A DNA stretch of 64,000 nucleotides. Source: Calditrichia bacterium. Its GTDB lineage: Bacteria; Calditrichota; Calditrichia; RBG-13-44-9; J075. Shown here one piece after another: positions 27,825-37,529 of the stretch (positions are counted from its first letter, which is position 1; each line of letters opens with the position of its first letter). The position numbers and the translations under genes were made by a program. The stretch lies in NCBI GenBank assembly GCA_028284445.1, contig JANQRS010000010.1, positions 1 through 64,000 on the forward strand, given 5' to 3'. Under the pieces are notes generated by a model. That model was not told where the DNA came from, ran no database searches, and was given only the letters and a program-made list of their open reading frames with translations.

Positions 27825-29564
27825 CTATTGGCCTAATCCTCCCGGGATAATGCCGATATCTTCATTGATAACCATAGCTGCACCGGTGGAAACGGCATTA
27901 AACTCCTGGCGCTTCCCTGATGGCCATTCTACGACCAACCGATCGATTTGAGGGCTCCTTCCGGAACCAAAAGTAAGCGGCAACTCGCTTTGAGAAAGAT
28001 ACGTACTGCCTGTTTTTACATAGATTGGCAGTTTGCGGTCGCCGATAAATGCCGTTACTCGTGCACCGATTCCATCACGATTGCTGATCGTCCCCTGAAG
28101 CTGAACTCTCAAAAATCGATTTTGAGATTGGCTGTCGTTTCGCAAAAGCTTCGCCGGAGCATTGTTGTTGACCAACAATATATCGAGATCTCCATCCTGG
28201 TCGTAATCTGCATATGCTGCGCCTCGCCCGACAACTTTTTCCTGTAAAGGTGCGCCAGACTCCTTGCTGATATCTTCAAAACGGCCGTCGCCGACGTTGC
28301 GAAACAACAAGGTCGACTGACGAAATGTAACTGCCTGCTGCACTTCTTCGATTTGTGGTTGCACATGTCCGTTGACACCCAGCAGATCCAGATCAAAATC
28401 CAGATCGACATCAAATAGAAAGACGCCGAAAGTGAGGAATAACAAGCTCGGATTGCCGATGCGGGATATTGCCGCCCGGTCAACATAGGAACCGTTGCCA
28501 AGATCCCGATACACACCGATCATTTCATTTGAGAAGTTGCCGACAAAAATGGTTTCTTCCCCAGTATCATCAACCACCCCCACGTCAATGCCCATGCCGG
28601 CCCGGGCCTTCCCACTCTCGTCCAGAGCAAAGCCACTCATCAAACCGACTTCGCCAAAAGTGACGACGCCGTCCGCCCCTACACCGTTATTCTGATAAAG
28701 GAAATCGGGCTGTGTGTCATTTGCGACTGCCATATCCGGCCAACCATCGTCATTAAAATCAAGTATGGCAACGCCGAGCGCCTTTCCTTCTTCACTGTAA
28801 ACGCCGCTGGATTTCGTGACATCCTCAAATGTGCCATCACCTCGATTGCGGTACATTCGCGATGGTACACCCTTATATACCTCCGGCGTGCAGTACCCTT
28901 TGTTGGTTCCGTCCAGGGAACACCAGACATCGGTTTCGGAGCTCCACTCAACATAATTGCAAACATAGAGATCGAGAAAGCCGTCTTTGTCATAGTCGAA
29001 AAACATGGCCGAGGTGCTGAATGCCGGATCAGCCAACCCCACCCGTTCTGCGACCTCGCTGAATTTTCCATTGTCATTTCTGAAAAAGCGATTTGGACCC
29101 ACGCAGGTGACCAACAGATCAGGATCGCCGTCATTATCATAATCTGCGGCGGCCATGCCCATTCCATAAACAGAAATATCTAATCCAGCCGCTTCGGTAA
29201 CATCCGTAAATTGCCCATCTCCGACATTGCGAAATAGCTTCAGCGTGGGTTTCTTCGCCGCGTCTGCCGGCCACGATGTCCCCTGGACCAACAATAAATC
29301 CTGCCAGCCGTCACCGTTGTAATCAAGCCATCCTCCACCGGAACCGGCCATCTCCGGGAAATAGGTTTTGCCTGAAGCGCCGTTATAATGCACAAAATCA
29401 ATACCGGCATCGACGGAGACATCATTAAAAACGACATCCACCTTGTCTTCCGATACGATTAAATCGGTCTTTCGACCTCTATCGTTCTCCTCACCACAAG
29501 CAAACAGTAAAATAACAGCAAGCAATAAGATTCTCATATGCAACAAAATCCTTTTGATTTTCAT
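27825..29564 (-). CDS. FG-GAP/ASPIC-UnbV (CRTAC1-like) lipoprotein
   Basis: About 579 aa. Start uncertain: ATG at 29564 or 29537; both give a lipoprotein signal ending LLFAC-GEE. At least six FG-GAP repeats with calcium-binding Asp loops are visible (DYNGDGWQD, DYDNDGDPD, DYDKDGFLD, DFNDDGWPD, DVDLDFDLD, DYDQDGDLD), forming a beta-propeller. An ASPIC/UnbV domain ends the protein (NRDGIGARVTAFIGDRKLPIYVKTGSTY). Families with this layout are extracellular and thought to bind carbohydrate or protein. It lies 52 bp after the sugar permease and before the dehydrogenase, which suggests a shared glycan-related role. Confidence 0.87.
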   Translation of the reverse strand: MKIKRILLHMRILLLAVILLFACGEENDRGRKTDLIVSEDKVDVVFNDVSVDAGIDFVHYNGASGKTYFPEMAGSGGGWLDYNGDGWQDLLLVQGTSWPADAAKKPTLKLFRNVGDGQFTDVTEAAGLDISVYGMGMAAADYDNDGDPDLLVTCVGPNRFFRNDNGKFSEVAERVGLADPAFSTSAMFFDYDKDGFLDLYVCNYVEWSSETDVWCSLDGTNKGYCTPEVYKGVPSRMYRNRGDGTFEDVTKSSGVYSEEGKALGVAILDFNDDGWPDMAVANDTQPDFLYQNNGVGADGVVTFGEVGLMSGFALDESGKARAGMGIDVGVVDDTGEETIFVGNFSNEMIGVYRDLGNGSYVDRAAISRIGNPSLLFLTFGVFLFDVDLDFDLDLLGVNGHVQPQIEEVQQAVTFRQSTLLFRNVGDGRFEDISKESGAPLQEKVVGRGAAYADYDQDGDLDILLVNNNAPAKLLRNDSQSQNRFLRVQLQGTISNRDGIGARVTAFIGDRKLPIYVKTGSTYLSQSELPLTFGSGRSPQIDRLVVEWPSGKRQEFNAVSTGAAMVINEDIGIIPGGLGQ

Positions 29565-29616
29565 CTTCGCCAAGAAGACCTCACGAACAAAATTATTTCA
29601 GCATCGCCGCCCGTCA

Positions 29617-30444
29617 CTATTCCTTCAACCCTGCCGTCGCAATGCCCTGCACAAAATATCTCTGGAAGACCAGGAAGATTGTCAATGTTGGCAACGATAT
29701 CAATACAGTCCCTGCCATCAGCAAGGGCCAGTGCACCTTAAATTCATAGCGTAAAAAAGCCATACCAACCGGCAATGTGAACATATCCTCGGTTATTGCA
29801 GAAATCACCGGCCAAAGAAACTCGTTCCAGCTTCCCTGGAATGAATAAATTGCCACTGCAGCAAGCGCCGGTTTGGAAATCGGTAGAAATACCTGCCAAA
29901 ACATGCGAAAATACCCGCAGCCGTCGATGCGTGCCGCATCCTCAAGATCCCGCGGGATAGTTTCGAAGAATTGCTTCATCAAAAAGGTGTTCACCACGTT
30001 AATCAAGCCTGGCAAGATCAAACCGGGATATGTGTTGATCATTCGCAGTTCATTGAGCAACAGAAACCGTGGCACCAGCACAATGATGCCGGGAATCATC
30101 AGGCTGGCTAGAAAGAGCCCAAAGATAAAATTACGCCCGGGAAAGCGCAGGCGGGCGAAGGCAAATCCGGCCAGGGCGGCGAAAAAGATATTGGTGATCG
30201 TCTGAACCAGCGTAATCAGGGTGCTATTGAAAAGCCAGGTGGCGAAGGGAAGATCCCGCCAGATATTGGCATAGTTTTCAGTTGTCCACTCTTCCGGAAA
30301 CAGGCGAATCGGCCAGCGAAAAACATCCTGGCTGGCGTTAAAGGAAATCGACACCGAAAACAGGAAGGGCCCGATGTAAATCGAAGCCATCCCCAACAGG
30401 ATGAGATAGAGCAACAGTCGATGTAGTTTTATTTTTTTCATCAT
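29617..30444 (-). CDS. CUT1 sugar ABC permease, MalG type (system 2)
   Basis: 275 aa inner-membrane permease with six predicted helices and an EAA loop DAARIDGCGYFRMFWQVFLP. It begins ATGATG with no strong ribosome site; a GC-rich palindrome (30455-30498) fills the gap behind the first permease gene. It partners the permease at 30503-31384. The ATPase is not encoded nearby. Confidence 0.9.
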   Translation of the reverse strand: MMKKIKLHRLLLYLILLGMASIYIGPFLFSVSISFNASQDVFRWPIRLFPEEWTTENYANIWRDLPFATWLFNSTLITLVQTITNIFFAALAGFAFARLRFPGRNFIFGLFLASLMIPGIIVLVPRFLLLNELRMINTYPGLILPGLINVVNTFLMKQFFETIPRDLEDAARIDGCGYFRMFWQVFLPISKPALAAVAIYSFQGSWNEFLWPVISAITEDMFTLPVGMAFLRYEFKVHWPLLMAGTVLISLPTLTIFLVFQRYFVQGIATAGLKE

Positions 30445-30454
30445 ATTCAGTAAG

Positions 30455-30498
30455 ACATCCCCCTAGTTCCCTCTTCGAAGGGGGACGCAGGGGGATGT
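30455..30498. repeat. GC-rich dispersed palindrome, copy 2
   Basis: 44 bp, ACATCCCCCT...TCTTCGAAGGGGGA...CAGGGGGATGT, closely related to 1127-1170. It begins 4 bp after the stop of the first permease gene and lies inside the presumed operon. Confidence 0.9.
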
Positions 30499-30502
30499 TT
30501 CC

Positions 30503-31384
30503 CTAGTACGCCTCCGGTGGAAAATAGCGTTTTTGTATGTATGTTGCAGCCCAAATGATCATCGCCAGGACGATGGAAACCGACGCAGCATAGCCAAGCC
30601 GAAAATACTTGAATGCGCTGGTATAGATGTAGTATGACATGGTTGTCGTTGCATTCACCGGGCCGCCGGATGACATCACATAGATTTGATCAAATACCTG
30701 AAAGCAACCGATCAGGCTGAGCACGACTACAAAAAACGTAATTGGCCGAACCATCGGTACCGTAATCTTCCAAAATTGCTGCCAGGTATTGGCGCCATCG
30801 ATGCGCGCAGCTTCGTAGAGGGAAGCAGGAATTGACTGAAGCCCGGCCAGGAATGATACCATAAAGTAGCCGGAGGTCGTCCAGATATTCAGCGCCATAA
30901 TAGCATAGAGGGCAGTGTTGGGATTGGTAATCCAGTCCGTCCCTTCAATCCCCACCAGCGAGAGCAGGTAATTTAACAATCCGGGCTTGGAATATATCCA
31001 CAGGAAGATGATCGATGTGACCACCGAAGAAGTGATCGCCGGAACGTAGAATGCCACCCTTAAGGCAGCGCGTCCGCGGATTTTCTGATTCATCAGGAAG
31101 GCAAGAAATAAGGCCAGCAGGGTTTGTATGGGCACAACGCCGAATGCATAAATGGAAGTGTTTTTGAGAGCGATGTAGAATAGATCATCACTGCTTAGTT
31201 CGGTATAGTTCTCAAAGCCGATGAAAGGCTTTTCAGGTATCAGCAGATTCCAGTCAAAGAAGCCGATGATGAAGATAAATAGCACCGGAAAGAGCATGAA
31301 GCCGGTAAAAATGAGCAGCGGGAAAGCGAGAAATGTGTAAGCGGCAACCGTCTGCTGAGTGCTGTCCTTTTTGAATGTTATCAT
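30503..31384 (-). CDS. CUT1 sugar ABC permease, MalF type (system 2)
   Basis: 293 aa inner-membrane permease with EAA loop YEAARIDGANTWQQFWKITVP. It starts 1 bp after the stop of the binding-protein gene, so the two are translationally coupled. Hydrophobic segments fit six helices. The binding protein is separate here, unlike in the first system of this window. Confidence 0.9.
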   Translation of the reverse strand: MITFKKDSTQQTVAAYTFLAFPLLIFTGFMLFPVLFIFIIGFFDWNLLIPEKPFIGFENYTELSSDDLFYIALKNTSIYAFGVVPIQTLLALFLAFLMNQKIRGRAALRVAFYVPAITSSVVTSIIFLWIYSKPGLLNYLLSLVGIEGTDWITNPNTALYAIMALNIWTTSGYFMVSFLAGLQSIPASLYEAARIDGANTWQQFWKITVPMVRPITFFVVVLSLIGCFQVFDQIYVMSSGGPVNATTTMSYYIYTSAFKYFRLGYAASVSIVLAMIIWAATYIQKRYFPPEAY

Positions 31385-31385
31385 A

Positions 31386-32642
31386 TCACAGTTTGAATTT
31401 TTCCAGGCGCTGTTTCAACTCTGCCATTGCCTCAGCCGGAGGAACGTCCAGGAAAAAGACTTTTTGCATGGCCGTCTGACCTTCATCATACCAGCGTTCC
31501 TGATAGTTCACCTGAAAGACCCTGGCAAATTCTGCACTTTCCATAAAATATTTGAATACCGGATCATCGTAGAAACCATTGGCAACAGCCACGCTTCTTC
31601 GCGCAGGCAGCGCCAACCCGAGACGAGTCCAACTGGCCATCCCTTCCCTTCCGGTTAAATAACTCATCAACTGCCAGGCCTCATCTGCCCTGGCGGAATA
31701 TTTGGGCATGACGTACGCCGTTGTAAAGGCGACCGTGCCGCGCTTTTTACCGGCTGGGAGCACCGCAACCCCGTAGTCAATTTCCGGATAGGTTTCCTCA
31801 AGGAAGGGAATTACCCAGCCCCCGGCAATGATCATGGCACACTTGCCGCGTCCAAAAGCATCACCGTTCCAATCAGTTCCGATTTTATTCGGCGTGGTTG
31901 CGATACCGCGCTTGTAAAGACCGTGATAAAACTCCAGGGCTTCGACAAACGCTGGATCCGTAATCCCCAATTCGCCATCGCTTCGCTGGAATTCTCCGTC
32001 GTTCTGGAAGACAAAGGGCATGAGCATATCGAGCGACGCCTGAATTACCAGGCCAAACTGATCGGGATCACCATCTCCATTAGTATCCCGGGTCAAGGTC
32101 TCGGACCATTCGCTGAGTTCCGTCCAATTATCCGGCGGGTTTTCCAGCCCGGCCTCCTGAAACATGGCACGATTGTAAAAGAGGATGTATGGATTAAAAT
32201 CCTTTGGAAAACCGTAATAGACGGAATCTTTTTGGAATGCCTCCAGAAGGGACGGATAAAAATCGTCCAGTTCAAAATCAGGAGTGGCATCCGCATACTT
32301 GTTCAGCGGCATGAGGATATTGTAGCGCATGTAAGAGGGCGCAAATTCTCCCTTCAAATAGAAAAGATCGGGCGCTGTATAAGTCCCCAACATCAACTGA
32401 ATTTTCTCGCTGTAATTGCCGGGAATCGGCTCATGGCTGAACTGAATTTGCGGGTGCTGTTGGTGAAATGCCGCCAGGGTTTCTTCAAGCAGCCGCGTCT
32501 CGGTAGGACTGGAGACCCAACTGGATAAGCGAACGGCTTTCGTATCCGTATTGAAGCTATCGCAGGCCAAGAAGACCGAAAGTAGGACGAACACAGTTTT
32601 TTTCAATACGTTCTTCAGAATTGGCTTTCTCAAATTTGTCAC
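31386..32642 (-). CDS. Sugar-binding lipoprotein (system 2)
   Basis: 418 aa family-1 extracellular solute-binding protein. The signal VLLSVFLAC-DSF has a lipobox with Cys27 or so as lipidation site. The mature part shows features of this family: RLSSWVSSPTETRLLEETLAAFHQQHP at the N-terminus, YGFPKDFNPYILFYNRAMFQEAG in the middle and WQLMSYLTG near the C-terminus. It is the first gene of the five-gene minus-strand run to 24490, and lies divergent from the carboxylase operon across 131 bp. Confidence 0.9.
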   Translation of the reverse strand: MTNLRKPILKNVLKKTVFVLLSVFLACDSFNTDTKAVRLSSWVSSPTETRLLEETLAAFHQQHPQIQFSHEPIPGNYSEKIQLMLGTYTAPDLFYLKGEFAPSYMRYNILMPLNKYADATPDFELDDFYPSLLEAFQKDSVYYGFPKDFNPYILFYNRAMFQEAGLENPPDNWTELSEWSETLTRDTNGDGDPDQFGLVIQASLDMLMPFVFQNDGEFQRSDGELGITDPAFVEALEFYHGLYKRGIATTPNKIGTDWNGDAFGRGKCAMIIAGGWVIPFLEETYPEIDYGVAVLPAGKKRGTVAFTTAYVMPKYSARADEAWQLMSYLTGREGMASWTRLGLALPARRSVAVANGFYDDPVFKYFMESAEFARVFQVNYQERWYDEGQTAMQKVFFLDVPPAEAMAELKQRLEKFKL

Positions 32643-32721
32643 TCATTATAGACAATTTTTTTAGTATACGAAGCCCCGATCTAAAAGCCAAAGTGCTGGA
32701 TTCTTTGTCCGCAAGTTTGTA

Positions 32722-32727
32722 TATAAT
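32722..32727 (+). promoter_or_regulatory. Candidate -10 box of the carboxylase operon
   Basis: A perfect TATAAT lies 47 bp upstream of the BCCP start, preceded by TTTGTA. No good -35 box is seen at the right distance, so this is weak. Confidence 0.3.
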
Positions 32728-32773
32728 GATACGATTCTGATAATGGTTTCATAAGCAGATACGGATAGCCCCC

Positions 32774-33253
32774 ATGGATACCTTTACTGTAAAACTAGCA
32801 AATGATGCGTACTCGATTGATATCCGCGAATTGGCAGGTCTCGATATGGTCGACAGTGGCGACAATCGCTGGCATCTGTTAAAAGACGGCACCTCCTACC
32901 AGATTGAAGTCCTGGATGTGAATCCGCCCGATAGTACGATTTCCCTACTGATCAACAATCATCGCTATGACCTCAAGATTGAGGATCGCTTCGACCGGTT
33001 AGTGGAAGAAATGGGCCTATCGCAGTTAGCGGCGCAAAAAATCAGCAGCATCAAGGCGCCGATGCCGGGACTGATTCTTGATGTACTGGTCAAGCCCGGT
33101 GATGAAGTCAGCAAAGGCAGTCAGCTGGCGGTGCTGGAAGCGATGAAAATGGAGAATATCCTGCAAGCGGAAGGTGACGGCGTCGTTAAGTCTATTGAGG
33201 TAGCCAAAGGCGATGCAGTTGACAAAGGGCAGGTTTTAATTGAGATGGAATGA
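32774..33253 (+). CDS. Biotin carboxyl carrier protein of acyl-CoA carboxylase
   Basis: 159 aa. The C-terminal biotinyl domain (about 90-159) holds the biotin attachment motif EAMKM with acceptor Lys125, and the KAPMPGLI entry characteristic of these carriers. The first 85 residues resemble the beta-rich linker domain of acyl-CoA carboxylase carriers. It is followed after 112 bp by the biotin carboxylase and then the carboxyltransferase, so it carries CO2 between the two. A biotin protein ligase must act on it; none is in the window. Confidence 0.92.
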   Translation: MDTFTVKLANDAYSIDIRELAGLDMVDSGDNRWHLLKDGTSYQIEVLDVNPPDSTISLLINNHRYDLKIEDRFDRLVEEMGLSQLAAQKISSIKAPMPGLILDVLVKPGDEVSKGSQLAVLEAMKMENILQAEGDGVVKSIEVAKGDAVDKGQVLIEME

Positions 33254-33365
33254 TGGTGGGAATGAGAGTGGCAGTGTGGTTACATCACTCCAATATTCCG
33301 CTTGCCCGGAGATAAGAATCGGGTGGCCTAAATCAATATCCCAGTACTCAACACAATGACAAACT

Positions 33366-34838
33366 ATGAAAAAAATTCTCATTGCAAATCGTGGCGAAAT
33401 AGCCTTGCGCGTAATGCGCACTGCAAAACGCATGGGTATTCAGACTGTAGCCGTTTATTCGGAAGCGGACCGGCACTCGCCGCATGTTCGATATGCCGAT
33501 CAGGCCATATGCCTTGGCCCTCCCCCATCAGCTGAATCATATCTGGCGATGGATAAAGTCATTGCAGCCGCCAAGACAACCGGTGCTGATGCGATTCACC
33601 CTGGGTACGGCTTTCTAAGCGAGAACGATGTATTCGCCCAGAAGGTAAGCGATGCCGGACTGGTGTTCATCGGCCCCAATCCGGATTCTATTCGCACTAT
33701 GGGCAATAAGCTGGCGGCAAAAGATGCGGTCAAAGCGTTTGACATACCGATGGTTCCCGGTACAGAAGAAGCGATTACCGATATAGGGGTGGCGACGAAA
33801 ATCGCCGGAGATATCGGTTTCCCAATCCTGATAAAAGCTGCCGCCGGTGGTGGTGGTAAGGGTATGCGGATTGTCGACAATATGGATGATTTGGCAGACC
33901 AGATGGCGCGGGCAATTAGTGAAGCGACCTCTGCTTTTGGCGACGGCTCGGTGTTCATAGAGAAATACGTGACCTCGCCGAGGCATATTGAAATTCAGAT
34001 CATGGCCGATACCCACGGCAATATCGTTCATCTCTTTGAACGCGAATGCAGCGTTCAACGTCGCCACCAAAAAGTGGTTGAGGAAGCCCCGTCTTCAGTG
34101 CTTTCAGCTGAACAGCGTGCGGAAATGGGTCAGGCAGCCGTGAATGTGGCAAAATCCTGCAACTATGTTGGCGCCGGCACCGTTGAGTTTCTTCTCGATG
34201 ACCAGCATAATTTTTACTTCCTGGAAATGAATACACGATTGCAGGTGGAGCATCCGGTAACCGAGCTGATCACCGGTGTTGATTTGGTTGAACAGCAGAT
34301 TCGGGTGGCCCGCGGCGAAGTACTAAGTGTATCGCAGGAAGATCTGCAAATCACCGGACACGCCCTTGAACTGCGGGTGTATGCGGAAGATCCCCTGGAC
34401 AATTTTCTGCCGAGCATTGGCACGCTGGAAGTGTATCAACAACCCTCGGGCGAAGGCATTCGGCTCGACGATGGCTACGAAGAAGGCATGGAAGTGCCCA
34501 TCTACTACGATCCGATGCTATCGAAACTCGTTACATACGGCGCCACTCGTCTGGAAGCCATTCAACGCATGATTGAGGCCATTCGCGCCTATAAAGTAGA
34601 AGGCATTTCCACCACACTGCCTTTTGGCACCTTCGTTTGTGAACATGACGCTTTTCGCAGCGGCAACTTTGACACCCATTTTGTGCAGCGCTATTATTCT
34701 CCGGACAAGCTGCACGATTCGCAGCAGCAAGAACGTCAGTTAGCGGCGCTGGCCGGGCTAAAGCTGTTTCTTGATGCGAGTCGTCAGCTGCAGATTCCCG
34801 AAAATCAATCTCAAAATTGGCAAAAGAAAAGAAGTTAA
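33366..34838 (+). CDS. Biotin carboxylase subunit of acyl-CoA carboxylase
   Basis: 490 aa ATP-grasp enzyme. N-terminal biotin-carboxylase domain ([20 protein letters not shown]), an ATP-binding loop with [14 protein letters not shown], the metal/ATP site [14 protein letters not shown] and a C-terminal domain (ELRVYAEDP). All landmarks are intact; it carries about 40 extra C-terminal residues over E. coli AccC. It uses ATP and bicarbonate to carboxylate the carrier encoded just upstream. The start ATG lacks an obvious ribosome site, consistent with reinitiation or a weak site. Confidence 0.92.
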   Translation: MKKILIANRGEIALRVMRTAKRMGIQTVAVYSEADRHSPHVRYADQAICLGPPPSAESYLAMDKVIAAAKTTGADAIHPGYGFLSENDVFAQKVSDAGLVFIGPNPDSIRTMGNKLAAKDAVKAFDIPMVPGTEEAITDIGVATKIAGDIGFPILIKAAAGGGGKGMRIVDNMDDLADQMARAISEATSAFGDGSVFIEKYVTSPRHIEIQIMADTHGNIVHLFERECSVQRRHQKVVEEAPSSVLSAEQRAEMGQAAVNVAKSCNYVGAGTVEFLLDDQHNFYFLEMNTRLQVEHPVTELITGVDLVEQQIRVARGEVLSVSQEDLQITGHALELRVYAEDPLDNFLPSIGTLEVYQQPSGEGIRLDDGYEEGMEVPIYYDPMLSKLVTYGATRLEAIQRMIEAIRAYKVEGISTTLPFGTFVCEHDAFRSGNFDTHFVQRYYSPDKLHDSQQQERQLAALAGLKLFLDASRQLQIPENQSQNWQKKRS

Positions 34839-34840
34839 TC

Positions 34841-36382
34841 ATGGCAGACAATATCAAGAAACTGAACGACCGGATTGAGGCGGCGAAACTTGGCGGCGGA
34901 CAGGCGCGCATCGACAAACAGCATGCAAAAGGCAAGCTGACGGCGCGTGAGCGAATCCACTTCCTGCTTGATAAAGGCTCCTTCGAAGAAGTCGGGATCC
35001 TGGTAACCCATCGCACGACTGATTTCGGCATGGACAAGCAGATTTACTTCGGTGACGGCGTTGTCACCGGCTATGGCACCATTGAAGGTCGCACTGTATT
35101 TGTATTTGCCCAGGATTTTACAGTTTTTGGCGGCGCATTGTCTGAAACCCACGCTGAAAAAATTTGCAAAATCATGGACATGGCGATGAAGACAGGAGCA
35201 CCGGTCATCGGTCTGAACGACAGCGGCGGGGCTCGCATCCAGGAAGGTGTCAAGTCACTTGGCGGCTACGCCGACATCTTTTATCGGAATGTGATGGCTT
35301 CAGGCGTGGTACCACAAATTTCAGCGATCATGGGCCCCTGCGCCGGTGGCGCGGTCTATTCTCCAGCGATGACCGACTTTACCATCATGGTTGAAAATTC
35401 CAGCTACATGTTTGTTACGGGCCCAAACGTTGTCAAAACCGTCACAAATGAAGAAGTCACCTCTGAAGAATTGGGCGGTGCATCCGCACATGCCAGCAAA
35501 TCCGGTGTTACCCATTTAACGGCAGCCAACGATATCGATTGTATCGCCAAAGTGAAGAGGCTGTTCAGTTATCTGCCACAGAATTGCGAAGAAACACCGA
35601 AAAAATTAGCCTACGAGGCAGCTGAAGAAATTCGCGAAGAGCTGGAAACCATCATCCCGGAAAGCGCAAATCAGCCCTATGATATGCGCAAGGTAATTGA
35701 AGGCATCGTCGACCACGAATCGTTCTTCGAAGTTCATGCAGAGTATGCAGACAACATTGTGGTCGGTTTTGCGCGCCTTGGCGGACGCAGCATTGGCATC
35801 GTTGCCAATCAACCGATGAGCCTCGCCGGTGTATTGGACGTCGACAGCTCCAAGAAAGCCGCACGTTTTACGCGCTTCTGCGACTGTTTCAATATTCCCC
35901 TGCTGGTGCTCGTCGATGTACCCGGCTTCCTGCCCGGAACCGACCAGGAGTGGAATGGCATTATCACCAACGGCGCTAAATTGCTCTACGCGCTCAGCGA
36001 GGCCACGGTGCCACGGGTAACGGTCATCACCCGCAAAGCATATGGCGGAGCATATGATGTAATGAATTCCAAACACATTGGTGCCGACTTCAACTACGCA
36101 TGGCCAACAGCCGAAATTGCCGTCATGGGCGCCAAGGGCGCCAGCGAGATCATTTTCCGCAAGGAAATCAGCGCTGCTGACGACCCGGAAGCAAAGCTCA
36201 AAGAAAAAGAGCTCGAATACGCCGAAAAGTTTGCCAATCCTTATCGTGCTGCGCGGCGCGGATTCATTGACGAAGTCATCTATCCGAAAAACACCCGCCG
36301 AAAGCTAATGAAGACTTTTGCTATGCTGGAAAGCAAGGCGGTGCGTCTGCCGAAGAAGAAGCACGGGAATATTCCTTTGTAA
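34841..36382 (+). CDS. Acyl-CoA carboxylase carboxyltransferase (PccB-like)
   Basis: 514 aa from the ATG at 34841, two bases after the biotin carboxylase stop; an in-frame TTG at 34817 is not needed. Two crotonase-fold halves carry the paired oxyanion-hole glycines: GGARIQEG in the N-half and [10 protein letters not shown] in the C-half, with [13 protein letters not shown] between. Length and order match propionyl-CoA/methylmalonyl-CoA carboxyltransferases. It moves carboxyl from biotin to an acyl-CoA. Propionyl-CoA is the usual substrate for this architecture; acetyl-CoA is possible. No mutase or epimerase gene is near. Confidence 0.92.
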   Translation: MADNIKKLNDRIEAAKLGGGQARIDKQHAKGKLTARERIHFLLDKGSFEEVGILVTHRTTDFGMDKQIYFGDGVVTGYGTIEGRTVFVFAQDFTVFGGALSETHAEKICKIMDMAMKTGAPVIGLNDSGGARIQEGVKSLGGYADIFYRNVMASGVVPQISAIMGPCAGGAVYSPAMTDFTIMVENSSYMFVTGPNVVKTVTNEEVTSEELGGASAHASKSGVTHLTAANDIDCIAKVKRLFSYLPQNCEETPKKLAYEAAEEIREELETIIPESANQPYDMRKVIEGIVDHESFFEVHAEYADNIVVGFARLGGRSIGIVANQPMSLAGVLDVDSSKKAARFTRFCDCFNIPLLVLVDVPGFLPGTDQEWNGIITNGAKLLYALSEATVPRVTVITRKAYGGAYDVMNSKHIGADFNYAWPTAEIAVMGAKGASEIIFRKEISAADDPEAKLKEKELEYAEKFANPYRAARRGFIDEVIYPKNTRRKLMKTFAMLESKAVRLPKKKHGNIPL

Positions 36383-36385
36383 CCA

Positions 36386-36459
36386 CAAATTCCAAATCCC
36401 AACAGAAAAAATTCCAAAGCTGTGTTTTTGGGATTTTTCCTGTTGGAATTTGGAATTTG
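36386..36459. terminator. 30-bp inverted repeat between convergent genes
   Basis: Arms 36386-36415 and 36430-36459 pair at 27 of 30 positions around a 14-nt loop. It starts 4 bp after the carboxyltransferase stop. The right arm contains CTGTTGGAATTTGGAATTT, also present at 21273-21291. It lies between convergent genes and could terminate both. Confidence 0.75.
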
Positions 36460-36471
36460 GAATTTTCCCCC

Positions 36472-37200
36472 TTACCTGCTAAAAGAAAATCCCAAAACCA
36501 ATCCCCATTCTGGTTTATCGGTCATAGCAGCCTGAATCCCGCCATCCACTGCGATTCTCTCATTCAATAAATATGAAACTCCTGCCAGAGCACTGGTATC
36601 GATTGAAGCCTGCTCCGCATTCAATCGCTCCCCGGTAAATTCAACGGCAGCCTGCAGACGCTTGCCCAGCGGATATTCCGCGGCGACACCAAAGAAGTAC
36701 TGTTCATCAAGACCCCGACGATAGCCGGACATAAGGTGCAGCGCTGAGCGTTGAACGGTTTTGCTGGCCGAAACCAGAAAGGTCGATTCCCACTCCCGAC
36801 TGGCTAATAAGGAAGTCGCTCCGGGGCTCGTATTTATCGCGCCCATAATTGCAAGCGCTGGCAGGTATCGCCGTTCTTGCAACACGCGAAATTTGGCGCT
36901 GAAATCAATAGTACCGAACTCGCTGAGGCCTGAAATCGCACCAAGTGTCATGACTTGAAATGGCGCAGCAAAACCAATCTGAAAGGATTCTGATAAGCCA
37001 TACATCGGGCGGATAGTAAGTCGATTGACCTCTCCTCCGCTTTCCATCAGCAAATATTCCCAGCTAAATTCCAGCTGAATTTCCTGCTTCGCAGTTACCG
37101 AAGCATCTTCCGTTGTAAGCGGACGTCCGGCAAAAGCCAAGGCTGTCCAGCAAACCAGTAGGCATAGCATCGTTAACCGTTGTACAGAATTATTCATCAT
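36472..37200 (-). CDS. Outer-membrane beta-barrel protein
   Basis: 242 aa. Signal peptide about 1-25 (ending ALAFA-G), then repeated amphipathic strands (KQEIQLEFSWEYLL, QIGFAAPFQV, GLVLGFSFSR). It resembles the MetA/phenol-degradation transporter-like barrels, but the family is loose and no substrate can be given. ATG with AGGAG eight bases upstream. Divergent from the BamA gene. Confidence 0.6.
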   Translation of the reverse strand: MMNNSVQRLTMLCLLVCWTALAFAGRPLTTEDASVTAKQEIQLEFSWEYLLMESGGEVNRLTIRPMYGLSESFQIGFAAPFQVMTLGAISGLSEFGTIDFSAKFRVLQERRYLPALAIMGAINTSPGATSLLASREWESTFLVSASKTVQRSALHLMSGYRRGLDEQYFFGVAAEYPLGKRLQAAVEFTGERLNAEQASIDTSALAGVSYLLNERIAVDGGIQAAMTDKPEWGLVLGFSFSR

Positions 37201-37529
37201 AGCTCGATCTCCTTGAGGGTGTTTGAAATCTTTATTTTTGTGTACGAACCGCTAAACAATTCAGAAGGATTACGGATCGATTCGCAAAACGGATTTCATT
37301 TACCAGAAAAAAAGCGATTTTGAGTTAGACGAGGTCCTGTTGAAACCAATCTCGGCATTTGGAGTTAGACAAGGCAGGAGTGACGCCAGTTTCCATGATA
37401 TGAGGACTCATCGGATCGGCCAGGATAGCCATTTAAGTCGATATGCGATGCGACAAAAAAACAGGTGTGTGTGCCTCACGGCCCGCCCGCTTCTTATATC
37501 AATCAAGGACATCAAAACTGGTTATATTC
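37201..37529. other. 329-bp divergent intergenic region
   Basis: Separates two divergent outer-membrane protein genes and must hold both promoters. I see no clear -35/-10 pair, inverted repeat or small gene. The upstream in-frame ATG at 37443 is treated as non-coding because the signal peptide starts at 37530. Confidence 0.4.

Noticed and set aside
31923..32528. 201-codon plus-strand frame
   Set aside because: Antisense to the sugar-binding lipoprotein gene, whose family features are clear.
37443..37529. N-terminal extension of BamA
   Set aside because: The signal peptide starts at 37530; the extension is not signal-like and has no ribosome site.
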